The position numbers and the translations under genes were made by a program. Positions 34,062 to 43,753 of a DNA stretch of 64,000 nt are shown here, piece by piece. The first letter of the stretch is position 1. Every line of letters begins with the position of its first letter. The stretch spans positions 186,001 to 250,000 of the forward strand of contig JBCCGT010000003.1 of assembly GCA_039029135.1 (NCBI GenBank). The letters run 5' to 3'. This DNA is from JALZVT01 sp039029135 (GTDB taxonomy: Bacteria; Pseudomonadota; Gammaproteobacteria; Pseudomonadales; Azotimanducaceae). The notes beneath the pieces were generated by a model. It was not told the DNA's origin. It searched no databases and saw nothing but the letters and a program-made list of their open reading frames with translations.

Positions 34062-34655
34062 TCAGGCGGGATCCAGGCCGCGCTGTTCGCGCAGCTTGTT
34101 CATGCGTACGGCATCCGATTCCAGTCGCGTGCCGAGTTCATGCTCTTCGATTGTGCCCTGCATGTGGCGATTGGCCATGCCAGAGTTGTACATGATCTTC
34201 TTGACTGGCGTGATTGCGAGAATCGTGCGCAGCGGCGTGTCGAGCAGCTTGTTGAAAAAGGCCTCACCGTCCGCGCTGTTCGGATTCACCTTCTTCGCCA
34301 GCGCAGGATAGAACCAGCCCTTGGTGTCGTCGTCGCTGAAGAACTCGCCGGTGCCTTTGAACGTGATCGCGCCGTGCGGCAGATCTTCCGGCGTGCCCGG
34401 CGGAAAGCTTGCGCTGGACACATTTACGGACACGCGGTTATCGCGGCGAATCGCAGCCGCCCGGTGGCGGTGCTCCGCGAAGGTCAGCCAGATCTTGCCG
34501 TCATGCCAGACATAAGCGTGGGTCACGCCCACCGGCCAGCCGTCCTTGGTCGCCCACATGAGCACCGCCTCGCCGGCGGTGTGCATGAAGGTGTCGACCT
34601 CGTCATCGGTAAATGGATAGATCGAAACGACTTCGTGCTCTTCCGTCCTCGCCAT
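34062..34655 (-). CDS. Pyridoxamine 5'-phosphate oxidase-like flavin-binding protein
   Basis: 197 residues from ATG 34655 (GGGGAGG Shine-Dalgarno sequence, ten bases before). The upstream frame adds 38 non-family residues. The split-barrel FMN-binding fold is suggested by AVLMWATKDGWPVGVTHAYVWHDGKIWLTFAEHRHRAAAIRRDNRVSVNVS and a C-terminal HELGTRLES. PNPOx-like proteins bind FMN, F420 or heme. It is 22 bases upstream of the MFS gene on the same strand, so co-transcribed. Function not predictable. Confidence 0.82.
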   Translation of the reverse strand: MARTEEHEVVSIYPFTDDEVDTFMHTAGEAVLMWATKDGWPVGVTHAYVWHDGKIWLTFAEHRHRAAAIRRDNRVSVNVSSASFPPGTPEDLPHGAITFKGTGEFFSDDDTKGWFYPALAKKVNPNSADGEAFFNKLLDTPLRTILAITPVKKIMYNSGMANRHMQGTIEEHELGTRLESDAVRMNKLREQRGLDPA

Positions 34656-34913
34656 CGGCTGGACCTCCCCTGTTTGTTCCTGTCCTCTTGAACGCCTGAC
34701 CCCCTGCCGCCTGCCTCCGAACGGACACAGGCGCCCGGTCATGCTCGCTCCGCGCCCGACACAAATCAAGGCGCGTCCCTGTCCAGCGTCTTTTTGTGCC
34801 CATCCAGGTGGCGTGCGACAATCGTTGCAAGCTCAGTCATTTTGCTGCCCGTCCGGCGGCTTGCACGGTCTGCGGGTTCGCCGCACTGACAGTGAGCACG
34901 AGGGAGGAATATC

Positions 34914-36167
34914 ATGAGCCGCGATTTGCTTCTCGATATGGCGCGCTACAGCCGCGCCCACGCTGAGGCCGGCACCATCGCCCAGGCGAGCGATGTGCTC
35001 GAGATTCCAGCCGCACACTATGTGGATCCCGGACGCTGGGCGCTCGAGATCAAGCAGGTGTTCCGCCGTGTGCCGCTGCTGCTCGCGGTGACGGCGGAAC
35101 TGAAAGAGCCGGGCGACTACAAGACCATGACGGTGGCCGGCGTGCCCGTGCTCATGGTTCGACATCCGGACGGCGACGTGCGGGCATTTCTGAATTCCTG
35201 CAGCCATCGCGGCGCGCAGATCATGACCGAGCCCAGCGGCAACGCCCGCCAGTTTAGCTGCCCCTATCACGCGTGGACCTACAATCACGCCGGCGACCTG
35301 ATCGCGATCTACGGCGAAAAGGAGTTCGGCACGCTGGACAAGACCTGTCACGGACTTGTGAGCCTGCCGGTCAAGGAGGTCGCGGGCCTGATCTGGGTAT
35401 CGATCGATCCGAATTCGCCGCTCGGCATCGATGAGTTCCTGTGCGGCTACGAGGATCTGTTAGCACACTTCGGTTTCGAGACCTGGCACCTCTTCGAACA
35501 GCGCACGCTGGAAGGGCCGAACTGGAAGATCGCCTACGACGGCTACCTCGACCTGTACCATCTGCCGATTCTGCATCGCGAAACCTTTGGGCCGTCCATG
35601 TCCAGCCAGGCGCTGTACACCGCGTGGGGCCCGCACCAGCGCGTCAGCTCGCCCGACCGGCTGGTCGGTGACGACGCGGACACCGCTGCGGCGAACTGGA
35701 GCGACGCGCAGCTCATGAACGGCGTATGGACGATCTTCCCGCACATTTCCATCGCGTCTTTCGACGGCGGCGGCGGGCGCGGCGTCATGCTGTCGCAGCT
35801 GTTTCCAGGCGAGCACGCCGGTCAGTCGTTCACGAATCAGCTCTACATCATGGAGCAGCCACCGGCGAACGAGGAGATAGCCGCCGCGGCGACCGCGCAG
35901 TTCGATTTTCTCAAGCACGTGGTGCGCGACGAGGATTACGCGACCGGACTGCGCCAGCAGGTCGCGCTTGGCAGCGGCCTGCGCGGTAACGTGATGTTCG
36001 GCCGCAACGAGGCCGGCGGGCAGCATTTTCACGGCTGGCTGGATCGGCTGCTGAGTGCAACTGACGCCGAACTGCCCAGTCTATTTTCCGGCGTCGACGC
36101 GCCCGTCGTGCACGGCGAATCCGGCGACTGGCGCCGCGGCGAAATCCGCGGTGTGTCGGCCGGCTGA
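34914..36167 (+). CDS. Rieske-type oxygenase, alpha subunit (second of two)
   Basis: 417 residues. Rieske ligands Cys96, His98, Cys116, His119 (CSHRG, CPYHAW). The iron site lies in AYDGYLDLYHLPILHRETFG with Asp213, His216 and His221 likely. It is followed 48 bases later by a SnoaL-like gene, and then an aminoglycoside-phosphotransferase-like gene, all plus strand. Electron-transfer partners are not nearby. Likely hydroxylates a ring of the same substrate family as the P450s. Confidence 0.93.
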   Translation: MSRDLLLDMARYSRAHAEAGTIAQASDVLEIPAAHYVDPGRWALEIKQVFRRVPLLLAVTAELKEPGDYKTMTVAGVPVLMVRHPDGDVRAFLNSCSHRGAQIMTEPSGNARQFSCPYHAWTYNHAGDLIAIYGEKEFGTLDKTCHGLVSLPVKEVAGLIWVSIDPNSPLGIDEFLCGYEDLLAHFGFETWHLFEQRTLEGPNWKIAYDGYLDLYHLPILHRETFGPSMSSQALYTAWGPHQRVSSPDRLVGDDADTAAANWSDAQLMNGVWTIFPHISIASFDGGGGRGVMLSQLFPGEHAGQSFTNQLYIMEQPPANEEIAAAATAQFDFLKHVVRDEDYATGLRQQVALGSGLRGNVMFGRNEAGGQHFHGWLDRLLSATDAELPSLFSGVDAPVVHGESGDWRRGEIRGVSAG

Positions 36168-36215
36168 CGGGCGAACAGACCGAGAAATCCAAACGCGAAT
36201 CCCACGGGGCCAACC

Positions 36216-36680
36216 ATGAGCAACCTGGAAGCAGAACACGCGATACGCAACCTGGCGAATCGCTACGCCGATGCCGTTAACCGGCGCGACGCGGACGCCT
36301 GGGCGTCGTCCTGGGCCGAAGACGGCGTCTGGGCGCTGCCCGGCGCGGAGCCGGCGACGGGCCGGGACGCCATCGTTGCGCTGTGGCTTGGCGCCATGGG
36401 GCGCTTCGAATTCGTCGCCCAGCTGGTGCACAACGGAACGGTTGCCGTCAGCGGCGACACCGCGACGGCGCGGTTCTACCTCACCGAACACCTGCAGCTT
36501 GCCGGTGGCGACGCGGGCATGTTCAACATCGGCATGTATCAGGACAGCCTCGTGCGGCGAGACGGCCAGTGGTTGTTCGCGCAGCGCAATTACAGCGTGC
36601 TCTATAACGATGAGGGGCGCGGCGACATGGGCGGCAGCGCGTTCGCCGCGCCTGCGCTCCTCGCGGGGGCCCCGGCCTGA
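36216..36680 (+). CDS. SnoaL-like/NTF2-fold protein
   Basis: 154 residues. Typical SnoaL-like start (AIRNLANRYADAVNRRDADAWASSWAEDGVWALPG) and core (FEFVAQLVHNGTVAVSGDTATARFYLTEH). Sits between the second Rieske oxygenase and the phosphotransferase on the plus strand. Possibly a small subunit-like or isomerase partner. Rieske small (beta) subunits share this fold, so it could be one, though it is separate from any clear alpha-beta arrangement. Confidence 0.82.
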   Translation: MSNLEAEHAIRNLANRYADAVNRRDADAWASSWAEDGVWALPGAEPATGRDAIVALWLGAMGRFEFVAQLVHNGTVAVSGDTATARFYLTEHLQLAGGDAGMFNIGMYQDSLVRRDGQWLFAQRNYSVLYNDEGRGDMGGSAFAAPALLAGAPA

Positions 36681-36750
36681 ACGCGCAGCATCAAGGAGGC
36701 CAACTGGACGAGGTTAACCGGCGGCCTAATGGCTGGCAGTTTGCGTCCAG

Positions 36751-37803
36751 ATGAACGAGTTTCCGACCACACCACAGGCGCTCACGAGCGATTGGTTAAG
36801 CCAGACGCTGGGAGCACCCGTACGCGACTTCGCAGTAGCGCCGCTCGGTGAGGGGGTCGGCATTCTCGGTCAGGTCACACGCGTGACGCTCGACTGGGAT
36901 GGCCCCTACGCGACGCTGATCGCCAAGTTTGCCTCGCCCGTCGACGCTAACGTCGCCGTGGCGATGACCTACGACATGTACGGTCGCGAAGTGAATTTCT
37001 ACACACGGCTCGCCGAACACATCGAGGTTGCCCGACCGCGCTGCTATGGCGCGCGGATCAACGCGGATCGCAATCAGTTCGTGCTGCTGCTGGAAGATCT
37101 GGTCGACTATGACATCGGCGATCAGGTCGCGGGTTGCGACGAACGCGCGACCGCGGCCGTCGTTCGCGCGTTGGCGGCGTTTCACGCCAGCGGCTGGCAG
37201 CCCGCTAACGAACTCGATTTGGTGTCGCACAACAACTCGGGGCAGCGCGATGGCATGGTGGCCGGCTTCGCTGCCGGCTGGCCGGTCGTCTGCGATCAGT
37301 TCGCCGATCTGATCCCGGCCGCTGCCCGCGACATCGGCGACCTCATGTCGCAAGCGACGCCGCGCTTGCTGGCCGAGATGTGCGCGCCCCCGGTCGCCAT
37401 CACCCACGCTGACGTGCGGCTGGATAATGTGTTTTTTCGCCCTCGATCGGATGGCGCCACCGACGTGTCGCTAGTGGACTGGCAATCGGTGTGCACGTCG
37501 GCGCCGGAGCATGATCTGGCGTATTTCCTCACGCAGAGCGTGCCAGCAGACGTGCGCGCGGCGCGCGACTGGCCCGGGCTGTACTTCGATGCCTTGAGCG
37601 CGCGCGGCATCGACTACGATCGAGCGACCTTCGAGCGTCGCTATCTCATCAGCGCCCTGTACCTGCTGAACTACGCAGTCGTCATCGCCGGTACGCTGGA
37701 TCTCGCCAACGAGCGCGGTGCAGCACTTGGACGCACGCTGCTCGGCCGCAGCCTGCAGGCCCTGGACGAACTGGGCGCGTACGACTTTCTCAAGTCCTAC
37801 TGA
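36751..37803 (+). CDS. Phosphotransferase of the aminoglycoside-phosphotransferase/ecdysteroid-kinase-like fold
   Basis: 350 residues with the protein-kinase-like fold: nucleotide-binding strand with Lys59 (ATLIAKF), the Brenner motif H-x-D-x4-N as His219, Asp221, Asn226 (THADVRLDN), and the metal Asp243 in LVDWQS. Such enzymes phosphorylate small hydroxylated molecules (aminoglycosides, choline, ecdysteroids). In this oxidative cluster a hydroxylated intermediate could be its substrate, which is inference. Start ATG 36751. The preceding gap has no clear signal. Confidence 0.85.
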   Translation: MNEFPTTPQALTSDWLSQTLGAPVRDFAVAPLGEGVGILGQVTRVTLDWDGPYATLIAKFASPVDANVAVAMTYDMYGREVNFYTRLAEHIEVARPRCYGARINADRNQFVLLLEDLVDYDIGDQVAGCDERATAAVVRALAAFHASGWQPANELDLVSHNNSGQRDGMVAGFAAGWPVVCDQFADLIPAAARDIGDLMSQATPRLLAEMCAPPVAITHADVRLDNVFFRPRSDGATDVSLVDWQSVCTSAPEHDLAYFLTQSVPADVRAARDWPGLYFDALSARGIDYDRATFERRYLISALYLLNYAVVIAGTLDLANERGAALGRTLLGRSLQALDELGAYDFLKSY

Positions 37804-37848
37804 GCATCGGCCGGCTGATACCGGTCACAGACGCCGGGCGAGCGCGAA

Positions 37849-38628
37849 CTAGATCGGCGTCGTCCCGCCGTCCACGCTGATGCAGGCGCCGGTGATACCC
37901 GCGCCCGCGTCGCTCGCCAGCAGCACCGCGAGCGCCGCCACCTCCTCTTCCTTGATGGGTCGCTTGACTGCGGATTCGCTCGTGAACAGATCGATCATGC
38001 CGTCGAGCGTCAGGCCCATGGCTTCGGCGGTGCGCGGGCCGTTCTCGCGGACGATATCGGTGATCACCAGCCCCGGGCAGATTGCGTTGACCGTGATGCC
38101 GCTGGTGCCGACTTCCTGCGCCACCGACTTGGTCAGGCCGTTCACGGCGTGCTTGGCGGCGGAGTATGCCCCCAGCACGGGCTTACCCAGCTTGCCTTCG
38201 ATCGAAGAGATGTTGATGACGCGTCCTGCTTCGCGTTCGAGCATGTGCGCCAGCGCACGGCGCGTGGCCCAAAACGTTGAATACAGGTTCCACTTCATGC
38301 ACAGATCGAACGCCTCATCCGGTAGCTGCACGAGTGGTTGCAGTTCACCGGCGCCGCCCGCGTTGTTGACCAGTATGTCGAGTTGGCCGTGGTCGGCGAT
38401 CGTTGCGTCGATGAAGCCCTCGACGTCCGCCTGGGACAGAGCATCTCCCGCCGTGAATGACGCATGCGGCGCGCCCCCCAGGCTGTCGACGGCGTTCGCG
38501 CCCTTCTCCGGGTTGCGCGCCATGAGCGCAACCCGCGCCCCTTCGGCGACGAACGCGCGGGCAATGCCAAGCCCAATACCGGCGGTGCCGCCCGTGATCG
38601 CCGCGACGCGGCCTGTCAGTTGCGCCAT
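37849..38628 (-). CDS. SDR-family oxidoreductase
   Basis: 259 residues from ATG 38628 (GGGAGAAGGGCACG upstream). The longer frame adds 47 residues with no SDR character. TGGTAGIG at the N-terminus, NNAGG (88-92), Ser141/142, Tyr155, Lys159 (YSAAKH), and a C-terminal TGACISVDGGTTPI. Divergent from the ABM-fold gene at 38796. Its 3' end is convergent with the phosphotransferase, 45 bases apart. A fabG-like ketoreductase or dehydrogenase for a pathway intermediate. Confidence 0.92.
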   Translation of the reverse strand: MAQLTGRVAAITGGTAGIGLGIARAFVAEGARVALMARNPEKGANAVDSLGGAPHASFTAGDALSQADVEGFIDATIADHGQLDILVNNAGGAGELQPLVQLPDEAFDLCMKWNLYSTFWATRRALAHMLEREAGRVINISSIEGKLGKPVLGAYSAAKHAVNGLTKSVAQEVGTSGITVNAICPGLVITDIVRENGPRTAEAMGLTLDGMIDLFTSESAVKRPIKEEEVAALAVLLASDAGAGITGACISVDGGTTPI

Positions 38629-38795
38629 CGTGCCCTTCTCCCCTTGCCAAACGAACCCGGTTGGCTGCCATTGTAGCCCCGTCCGTCGAGTCGTCGGGAA
38701 TTCGGATCGCCGTGACCGCGCGGGCGGCGTCTGGACAGGTACCACGGCTTGTCGCATGCTCGATCGCAAGACACTCGGGCTGCAGGGGGAGCGCC

Positions 38796-39179
38796 ATGAG
38801 TCAGGGAGACAACCCGGCAGGGACCAAAACCCGCATCATCATATCCGGCACGATCGATATGCCGCCGGATAACGTGATGCCGGCGCTCGAAGCCGCACGC
38901 GAACTGATCCTGGGCGCCCAGGATGAAGCGGGCTGCCTCGACTATGACTGGTGCCCAGACCCCGTTAACCCCGGTCGCATTCGCGTGTTCGAGCGCTGGG
39001 ACAGCGAGGCCGCGCTCGCCGCACACTTCCAGGCACGCTGGTATCTCGACATGCGCACCACGCTTGCGGAGTACGGCATCACCGGCGCCGCGACGGCCAA
39101 ATATCGCGTCGACCTGGAGGAGCCGGTGTACGACGACACCGGCGTCGCGCGCGCGGACTTCTTCACGGCAACCGACTAA
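38796..39179 (+). CDS. ABM-domain (antibiotic-biosynthesis-monooxygenase-like) protein
   Basis: 127 residues from ATG 38796 (GGGGGAGCGCC just before it). The upstream 45 residues overlap the divergent SDR gene. Ferredoxin-like dimeric barrel signature: IIISGTIDMPPDNVMPALEAARELILGAQDEAGCLDYDWC, VFERWDSEAALAAHFQARW. Second ABM protein in the window. Lies upstream of the SDR and MDR genes on the plus strand. Confidence 0.82.
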   Translation: MSQGDNPAGTKTRIIISGTIDMPPDNVMPALEAARELILGAQDEAGCLDYDWCPDPVNPGRIRVFERWDSEAALAAHFQARWYLDMRTTLAEYGITGAATAKYRVDLEEPVYDDTGVARADFFTATD

Positions 39180-39279
39180 GACGCACAGCACTCGCGCGCG
39201 GATGCGCCACGCACAGGTCAGTTAAGGGCGCAGCCACCGGCTCATACAAAGGTCAAATACGGTACAGGGGGAGACTGGG

Positions 39280-40113
39280 ATGGCAGCGAGACTCGACGAC
39301 AAGGTAGCCGTCATCACCGGCGGCGCCAGCGGCTTCGGTGCCGCAATGGCGCACCTGTTCACCGCCCAGGGCGCGCGCGTGGTGCTCGGCGATCTGCAGG
39401 CCGATAAGGGCGCTGCGGTGGCGGCGGCCGTTGGCGGCGACGCGCGCTTTGTGCCCTGCAACGTGACGCGTGAGGAAGAGGTTGCTGCCCTCGTCGACGC
39501 GGCCGTCGACGCGCATGGACGCGTGGACGTGATGGTGAACAACGCCGGCATCGTCGGCGCCGTCGGCCCGATCGATACGCTGGATACCGACGAGTGGAGC
39601 GCGACGCTCGACGTGCTGCTCAACGGCGTGTTCTACGGCATGAAGCACGCGGCGCGGGTCATGAAGCCGCGGGGTTCGGGCGCCATCGTCAGCCTGGCCA
39701 GCACGGCCGGCATCATGGGCGGGCTGGGTCCGCACTGCTACACGGCGGCGAAACACGCGGTCGTCGGACTGACGAAAGGCGTCGGCGCCGAGCTGTGTCG
39801 TTTTGGCATTCGGGTCAACGCGATCGCTCCCGCCGGTATGGCGACGCCGATGGTGGCCGGTCTGGCCGGCGATCCTAACGATATCGAATCGGCCATCGCG
39901 CGGCTCGCTTCCGCGTCGCCGCTCGTCGATCGGGCGGGACTCGCGACCGACGTCGCCCAAGCCGCGCTGTGGCTGGCCAGCGACGACTCGGGCTACACCA
40001 ACGGTCACGTGCTGACCACGGATGCCGGCATGACGACCGGCGCGACGCTCGAGGGGCCCGCCTTCGGCGAAGCCCAGCCGATGATTCGCGAGGCCGGCAA
40101 GCGCGGGTTGTGA
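39280..40113 (+). CDS. SDR-family oxidoreductase (NAD-type)
   Basis: 277 residues. TGGASGFG (13-20) with Asp38 after the second strand, which favours NAD over NADP. NNAG 87-90, Ser141, Tyr154, Lys158 (YTAAK). Preceded by a GGGGGAG Shine-Dalgarno sequence. Downstream, 34 bases away, is a zinc-dependent alcohol dehydrogenase. Probably dehydrogenates a secondary alcohol. Confidence 0.93.
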   Translation: MAARLDDKVAVITGGASGFGAAMAHLFTAQGARVVLGDLQADKGAAVAAAVGGDARFVPCNVTREEEVAALVDAAVDAHGRVDVMVNNAGIVGAVGPIDTLDTDEWSATLDVLLNGVFYGMKHAARVMKPRGSGAIVSLASTAGIMGGLGPHCYTAAKHAVVGLTKGVGAELCRFGIRVNAIAPAGMATPMVAGLAGDPNDIESAIARLASASPLVDRAGLATDVAQAALWLASDDSGYTNGHVLTTDAGMTTGATLEGPAFGEAQPMIREAGKRGL

Positions 40114-40146
40114 CGCCAGCGGTCGGCGAGCAACGGGGGACGTAGC

Positions 40147-41181
40147 GTGCGCGTGGGACTGGTTACCGGCGAGCGAGCGATCGAGCTGAAGGACTTTCCG
40201 GAGCCCGCGGTCAGCCCGGGCAAGGCCGTGGTCGAGATCGGCTACTGCGGCATCTGTGGCACCGACCTCCACGCCTTTCTGTCTGGCGCGCCCTACAACC
40301 CGGCGATCTGCGGACACGAATGGGTCGGCGCGGTGGCGGCCGTGGACGCCGCTGTGGATACCTGTCGCGAGGGTGATCGCGTCGCGCTGGGTGCACGCAC
40401 CGCGTGCGGCCGCTGCAACAGCTGCGCGCGCGGCGACGCCGAGCACTGCGAGGTGGCCTTTGCCGCGATCATTGGCCAGGGACCGCTGGCTGCGCCCCAC
40501 GGCGGCTTTGCGCCGCGCATCGCCATCGACGGCAGTCGGCTGTTCGAGGTCGCCAACGCGCTTAGCGACGAGCAGGCGGCAATCCTCGAACCCACGGCGA
40601 TTGCAGTCCACGCCGTGCGGCGCACGGACATTCGACTGGGCGACTCGGTGATCGTCATCGGCGGCGGTCCGATCGGACTGCTGGTCGGTCAATGCGCGCG
40701 GGCGGCCGGTGCCGGCACGCTGGTGCTGCTGGAACCCCAACCCGCGCGGCAGGCGATCGGGACTGCACTCGGTTTCGACCTGATCCTGGATCCGCGATCG
40801 CCGGACGCAGCCGAACGGCTGGCTGCGCATGTGGGCGGCGCGGGCGCCGACGTCGTGTTTGAGTGCGCCGGCATCCCGGCCACGATCAACGAGTCCGTGG
40901 ATCGTGTCCGCCGTGGTGGCGTCGTCTCTCTGGTTGGCGTGCCGAGCGCGCCGGCAGAGATCATGGCCGCGCAATGGCTCGCGAAGGAGGTGCGCGTCCA
41001 GACCTCGATCGCGGCACTGCGCGAGGAGTTTTTGATCGCTCAGGATCTGGTGGTCGCGGGGCGCGTCGACGTGCTGCCGCTGCACACCGACACCGTCGGG
41101 CTCGCCGACATGGGCAGCGCCTTTGCGGCCCTCGCCGAGTCGCCCAATCAGGTCAAGGTGCTGGTCGATCCCCGCCGGTAG
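40147..41181 (+). CDS. Zinc-dependent medium-chain alcohol dehydrogenase
   Basis: 344 residues starting with GTG at 40147. Catalytic zinc ligands Cys37 (CGICGTD), His57 and Glu58 (GHE), structural zinc Cys87, Cys90, Cys93, Cys101. The coenzyme motif is VIGGGPIGLLVGQ (Gly-x-Gly-x2-Gly). Resembles sorbitol/threonine/butanediol dehydrogenases. It follows the SDR by 34 bases and probably shares its transcript. Acts on a secondary alcohol or diol. NAD(P)H specificity not certain. Confidence 0.94.
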   Translation: MRVGLVTGERAIELKDFPEPAVSPGKAVVEIGYCGICGTDLHAFLSGAPYNPAICGHEWVGAVAAVDAAVDTCREGDRVALGARTACGRCNSCARGDAEHCEVAFAAIIGQGPLAAPHGGFAPRIAIDGSRLFEVANALSDEQAAILEPTAIAVHAVRRTDIRLGDSVIVIGGGPIGLLVGQCARAAGAGTLVLLEPQPARQAIGTALGFDLILDPRSPDAAERLAAHVGGAGADVVFECAGIPATINESVDRVRRGGVVSLVGVPSAPAEIMAAQWLAKEVRVQTSIAALREEFLIAQDLVVAGRVDVLPLHTDTVGLADMGSAFAALAESPNQVKVLVDPRR

Positions 41182-41214
41182 CCGCGGCCACCGGCCGGGT
41201 GAGGCCGATCCCCT

Positions 41215-42249
41215 CTACAGCGGATCCGCAATCTTCAGCAGCTGCTTGCCGATGTTCTGGCCGGTGAACAGGCGGTTCAGCGTCGTCGGTATGTTCTCGA
41301 AGCCTTCCTGCAGGTCCACCTGATGGGCGATCTCGCCCGCCGCCAACCACTGGCCCAGGTCGGTGATCGCCTCCATCGCACGATGCATGTAGTCGAGCAC
41401 GATGAAGCCCTCCATGCGCGCGCGATTAATCACCAGATTCATCAGATTCGCGGGTCCCGGCACTGGCTCGGTCGCGTTGTACGCCGAGATGCCGCCGCAC
41501 AGCACCACGCGGGCACGCATGTTGATGTGGTTCAGCGCCGCCTCCAGGATGTTGCCGCCAACGTTGTCAAAGAAGACGTCGACCTTCTTCGGGCACAGTT
41601 CGCCAATGCGGGCATCGACGTCATCCGCCTTGTAGTCGATGACATCGTCGAAGCTAGCCTGTTCCTTCAGCCAGGCGCACTTCTTGGGTCCGCCGGCGAT
41701 GCCGACGACTCGGGCGCCCTTGATGCGCGCAATCTGGCCCGCGACCGAACCCGTCGCGCCGGCGGCGCCGGACACCAGCACCGTATCGCCCGCCTGCGGA
41801 TTGCCGAGGTCCAACAGACCGAAGTAGGCGGTCAACCCGGTGACCCCGAATAGCGACAGCGCCAGCGTCGGATCCACGCCCTCGGGCAGCTTGCTCAGGC
41901 CCATGGGTCCGGCGCCGGGCGACACGGCGACATAGTCCTGCCAACCGCCCGTGGTCTGGACGATATCGCCCCTGGCGAAGTCCGGGTTGTCGCTGGCGAC
42001 CACTTGCCCGACCGATCCGGCACGCATGGGCTCACCGATCGCGACCGGTGGCAGGTAGCTCTCGCGATTCTCCATCCAGCCTCGCTGTGTCGGATCGAAT
42101 GACAGAACCAGATTGCGCACCAATACCTCGCCGGCCGCGATCTGCGGGGTCGGGGTTTCGGCATAGGTAAAGTTTGCCTCCGTCACCATGCCGTGCGGGC
42201 GCTTGGCGAGCAGCCACTGTCGATTGGTTTCGTTGATACCGTCGCTCAT
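41215..42249 (-). CDS. NADP-dependent MDR oxidoreductase (CurA/PTGR-like)
   Basis: 344 residues, zinc-free medium-chain reductase: GAAGATGSVAGQIARIKGARVVGIAGG coenzyme site (20-residue limit respected by giving its core GAAGATGSVAGQ), and PEGVDPTLALSLFGVTGLTAYFGL. The subgroup includes prostaglandin-reductase-like and leukotriene-type double-bond reductases (CurA, YncB). It is minus strand, divergent from the third P450, and convergent with the alcohol dehydrogenase. It likely reduces an enone C=C bond in the pathway. Confidence 0.93.
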   Translation of the reverse strand: MSDGINETNRQWLLAKRPHGMVTEANFTYAETPTPQIAAGEVLVRNLVLSFDPTQRGWMENRESYLPPVAIGEPMRAGSVGQVVASDNPDFARGDIVQTTGGWQDYVAVSPGAGPMGLSKLPEGVDPTLALSLFGVTGLTAYFGLLDLGNPQAGDTVLVSGAAGATGSVAGQIARIKGARVVGIAGGPKKCAWLKEQASFDDVIDYKADDVDARIGELCPKKVDVFFDNVGGNILEAALNHINMRARVVLCGGISAYNATEPVPGPANLMNLVINRARMEGFIVLDYMHRAMEAITDLGQWLAAGEIAHQVDLQEGFENIPTTLNRLFTGQNIGKQLLKIADPL

Positions 42250-42433
42250 CCCGTCGTCACTCCTGTTTGAGGGTTATCTGTTGCGTCGGCCGCCAGTATC
42301 CGCCAGCCGACCGGGCGGTAACAGCCCGCGAGCTGCTATCGGCCTGCGGGTCGACGTCGCGTCCAAGCGCGGCTCCGGCCGCCCGCGCCAAGTGCGGCGA
42401 GCGACCGCGCGCCGAAGTGTTAGGCTACGGGCT

Positions 42434-43753
42434 ATGGGGAGTGAAGAATCATCGAGCCCGGCGCCCGTCGAGATGCGCTGTCCGATGGCGCTCGAGGATG
42501 TGGACCTGTTCGGACCCGGGGCGCCGGAGCAGTGGTATGCGGCCTATGACATCCTGCATGCCGAGGCGCCGGTGCATCGTCTGCCCGGAGAAGGTCTGAC
42601 GCCAGAGTCGGATGCGTTCGTGCTAACCCGCCACGAAGACATTGCGCGCGTGGTCAAGGACGAGGTTCGCTACCCGCCGATCGCGAGTTCGCTGCTGCAG
42701 CAGGTGATGCGTTCCGATCGCGATCCGTTCGAGCGCAGCGACATCAACGTCATGTTCGCGTCCATGACCACGCTGCGACCGAATCCGGCGCTGTGGCGCA
42801 GCCACCGCAAGGAGCTGACCGATCCCTGGGTTGGTCCTGGCGCTGGCCGCAATCGCGAGATGATCGAGCGAGTTGCGGCGGAACGTGCCGAGGCCTGGCT
42901 CGAGCGGGGCTCTGTGGAATTCATCGGCGAGTACGCCCAGCCCGTGCCGCACACGGTCATGGCGAACATCCTGGGCTGGCCGCTGGCAGATCTTAAGCTG
43001 CTCAAGACGTTCGGCGACGGCACGGTCGTGCCTTTCGTCTATGGCGCCGGTCATCGCTGCGTCCTGGACGCCGAAGGGATCGCGGCACAGCAGGTGGTAC
43101 TCCAGGCGTTCCGCGACTACACGGCCGATTTGATTCGCGCGAAGCGCGCAGCGCCGGCCGACGACATGATCAGCTTCCTGACCACGGTGACCTACTCACC
43201 GCTGGAACGGCGCCTGACCGACGACGAGATCAACGGCATCGTCTACGCGATGGTGATCGGCGGGCTCGAGACCACGCAGTACGCGCTGGCGGAGCAGATG
43301 CAGCTCCTGATCGAGCACCCGGATGTCTGGCGCACGCTGAAGCGTGATCGCAGCAAGGTACGCGCCTTCTGCGAAGAAGGCATGCGCCTGCGCGCGCCCA
43401 CCCAGGGCCTGTCGACGCGCTTGACGAGCCGCGACGAGGTCTTCCAGGGCGTCGAGGTGCCGGCCGGCTCCATCCTGCATATGCGCTGGGCGGCGGCGAA
43501 CATTGACCCCAAAGAATGGGAGGACGCGCAGTCGCTGAACCTCGAGCGCAAGGCCGCGACCCGACATCTGACGTTCTCGGCGGGCCCCCGGGTGTGCCCG
43601 GGCGCGCACCTGTCGCGGCTGGAACAAAACGTCGTTTGGCAGACGCTGCTCGACAGGGTCGACGAGTTTCACTACGCCACGGATAACGACTTCCTGCACC
43701 AGCCGGGCATCATGCTGTCGACCCGGCGGCTGAACCTCGAATTCAGCCGCTAG
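42434..43753 (+). CDS. Cytochrome P450 (third of three)
   Basis: 439 residues from ATG 42434. The frame is open further upstream, but 42188-42433 overlaps the divergent MDR gene's start and has no P450 character. I-helix GGLETT (276-281), ExxR (Glu315-Arg318), heme loop FSAGPRVCPGA with axial Cys388. The heme motif differs from the other two P450s, so it belongs to another subfamily. Its stop overlaps the convergent SnoaL-like gene by four bases. Confidence 0.94.
   Translation: MGSEESSSPAPVEMRCPMALEDVDLFGPGAPEQWYAAYDILHAEAPVHRLPGEGLTPESDAFVLTRHEDIARVVKDEVRYPPIASSLLQQVMRSDRDPFERSDINVMFASMTTLRPNPALWRSHRKELTDPWVGPGAGRNREMIERVAAERAEAWLERGSVEFIGEYAQPVPHTVMANILGWPLADLKLLKTFGDGTVVPFVYGAGHRCVLDAEGIAAQQVVLQAFRDYTADLIRAKRAAPADDMISFLTTVTYSPLERRLTDDEINGIVYAMVIGGLETTQYALAEQMQLLIEHPDVWRTLKRDRSKVRAFCEEGMRLRAPTQGLSTRLTSRDEVFQGVEVPAGSILHMRWAAANIDPKEWEDAQSLNLERKAATRHLTFSAGPRVCPGAHLSRLEQNVVWQTLLDRVDEFHYATDNDFLHQPGIMLSTRRLNLEFSR

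Noticed and set aside
39253..41085. 610-residue open frame on the minus strand opposite an SDR and alcohol dehydrogenase
   Set aside because: It is a GC-rich antisense shadow with no motif, and both plus-strand genes have full catalytic sites.
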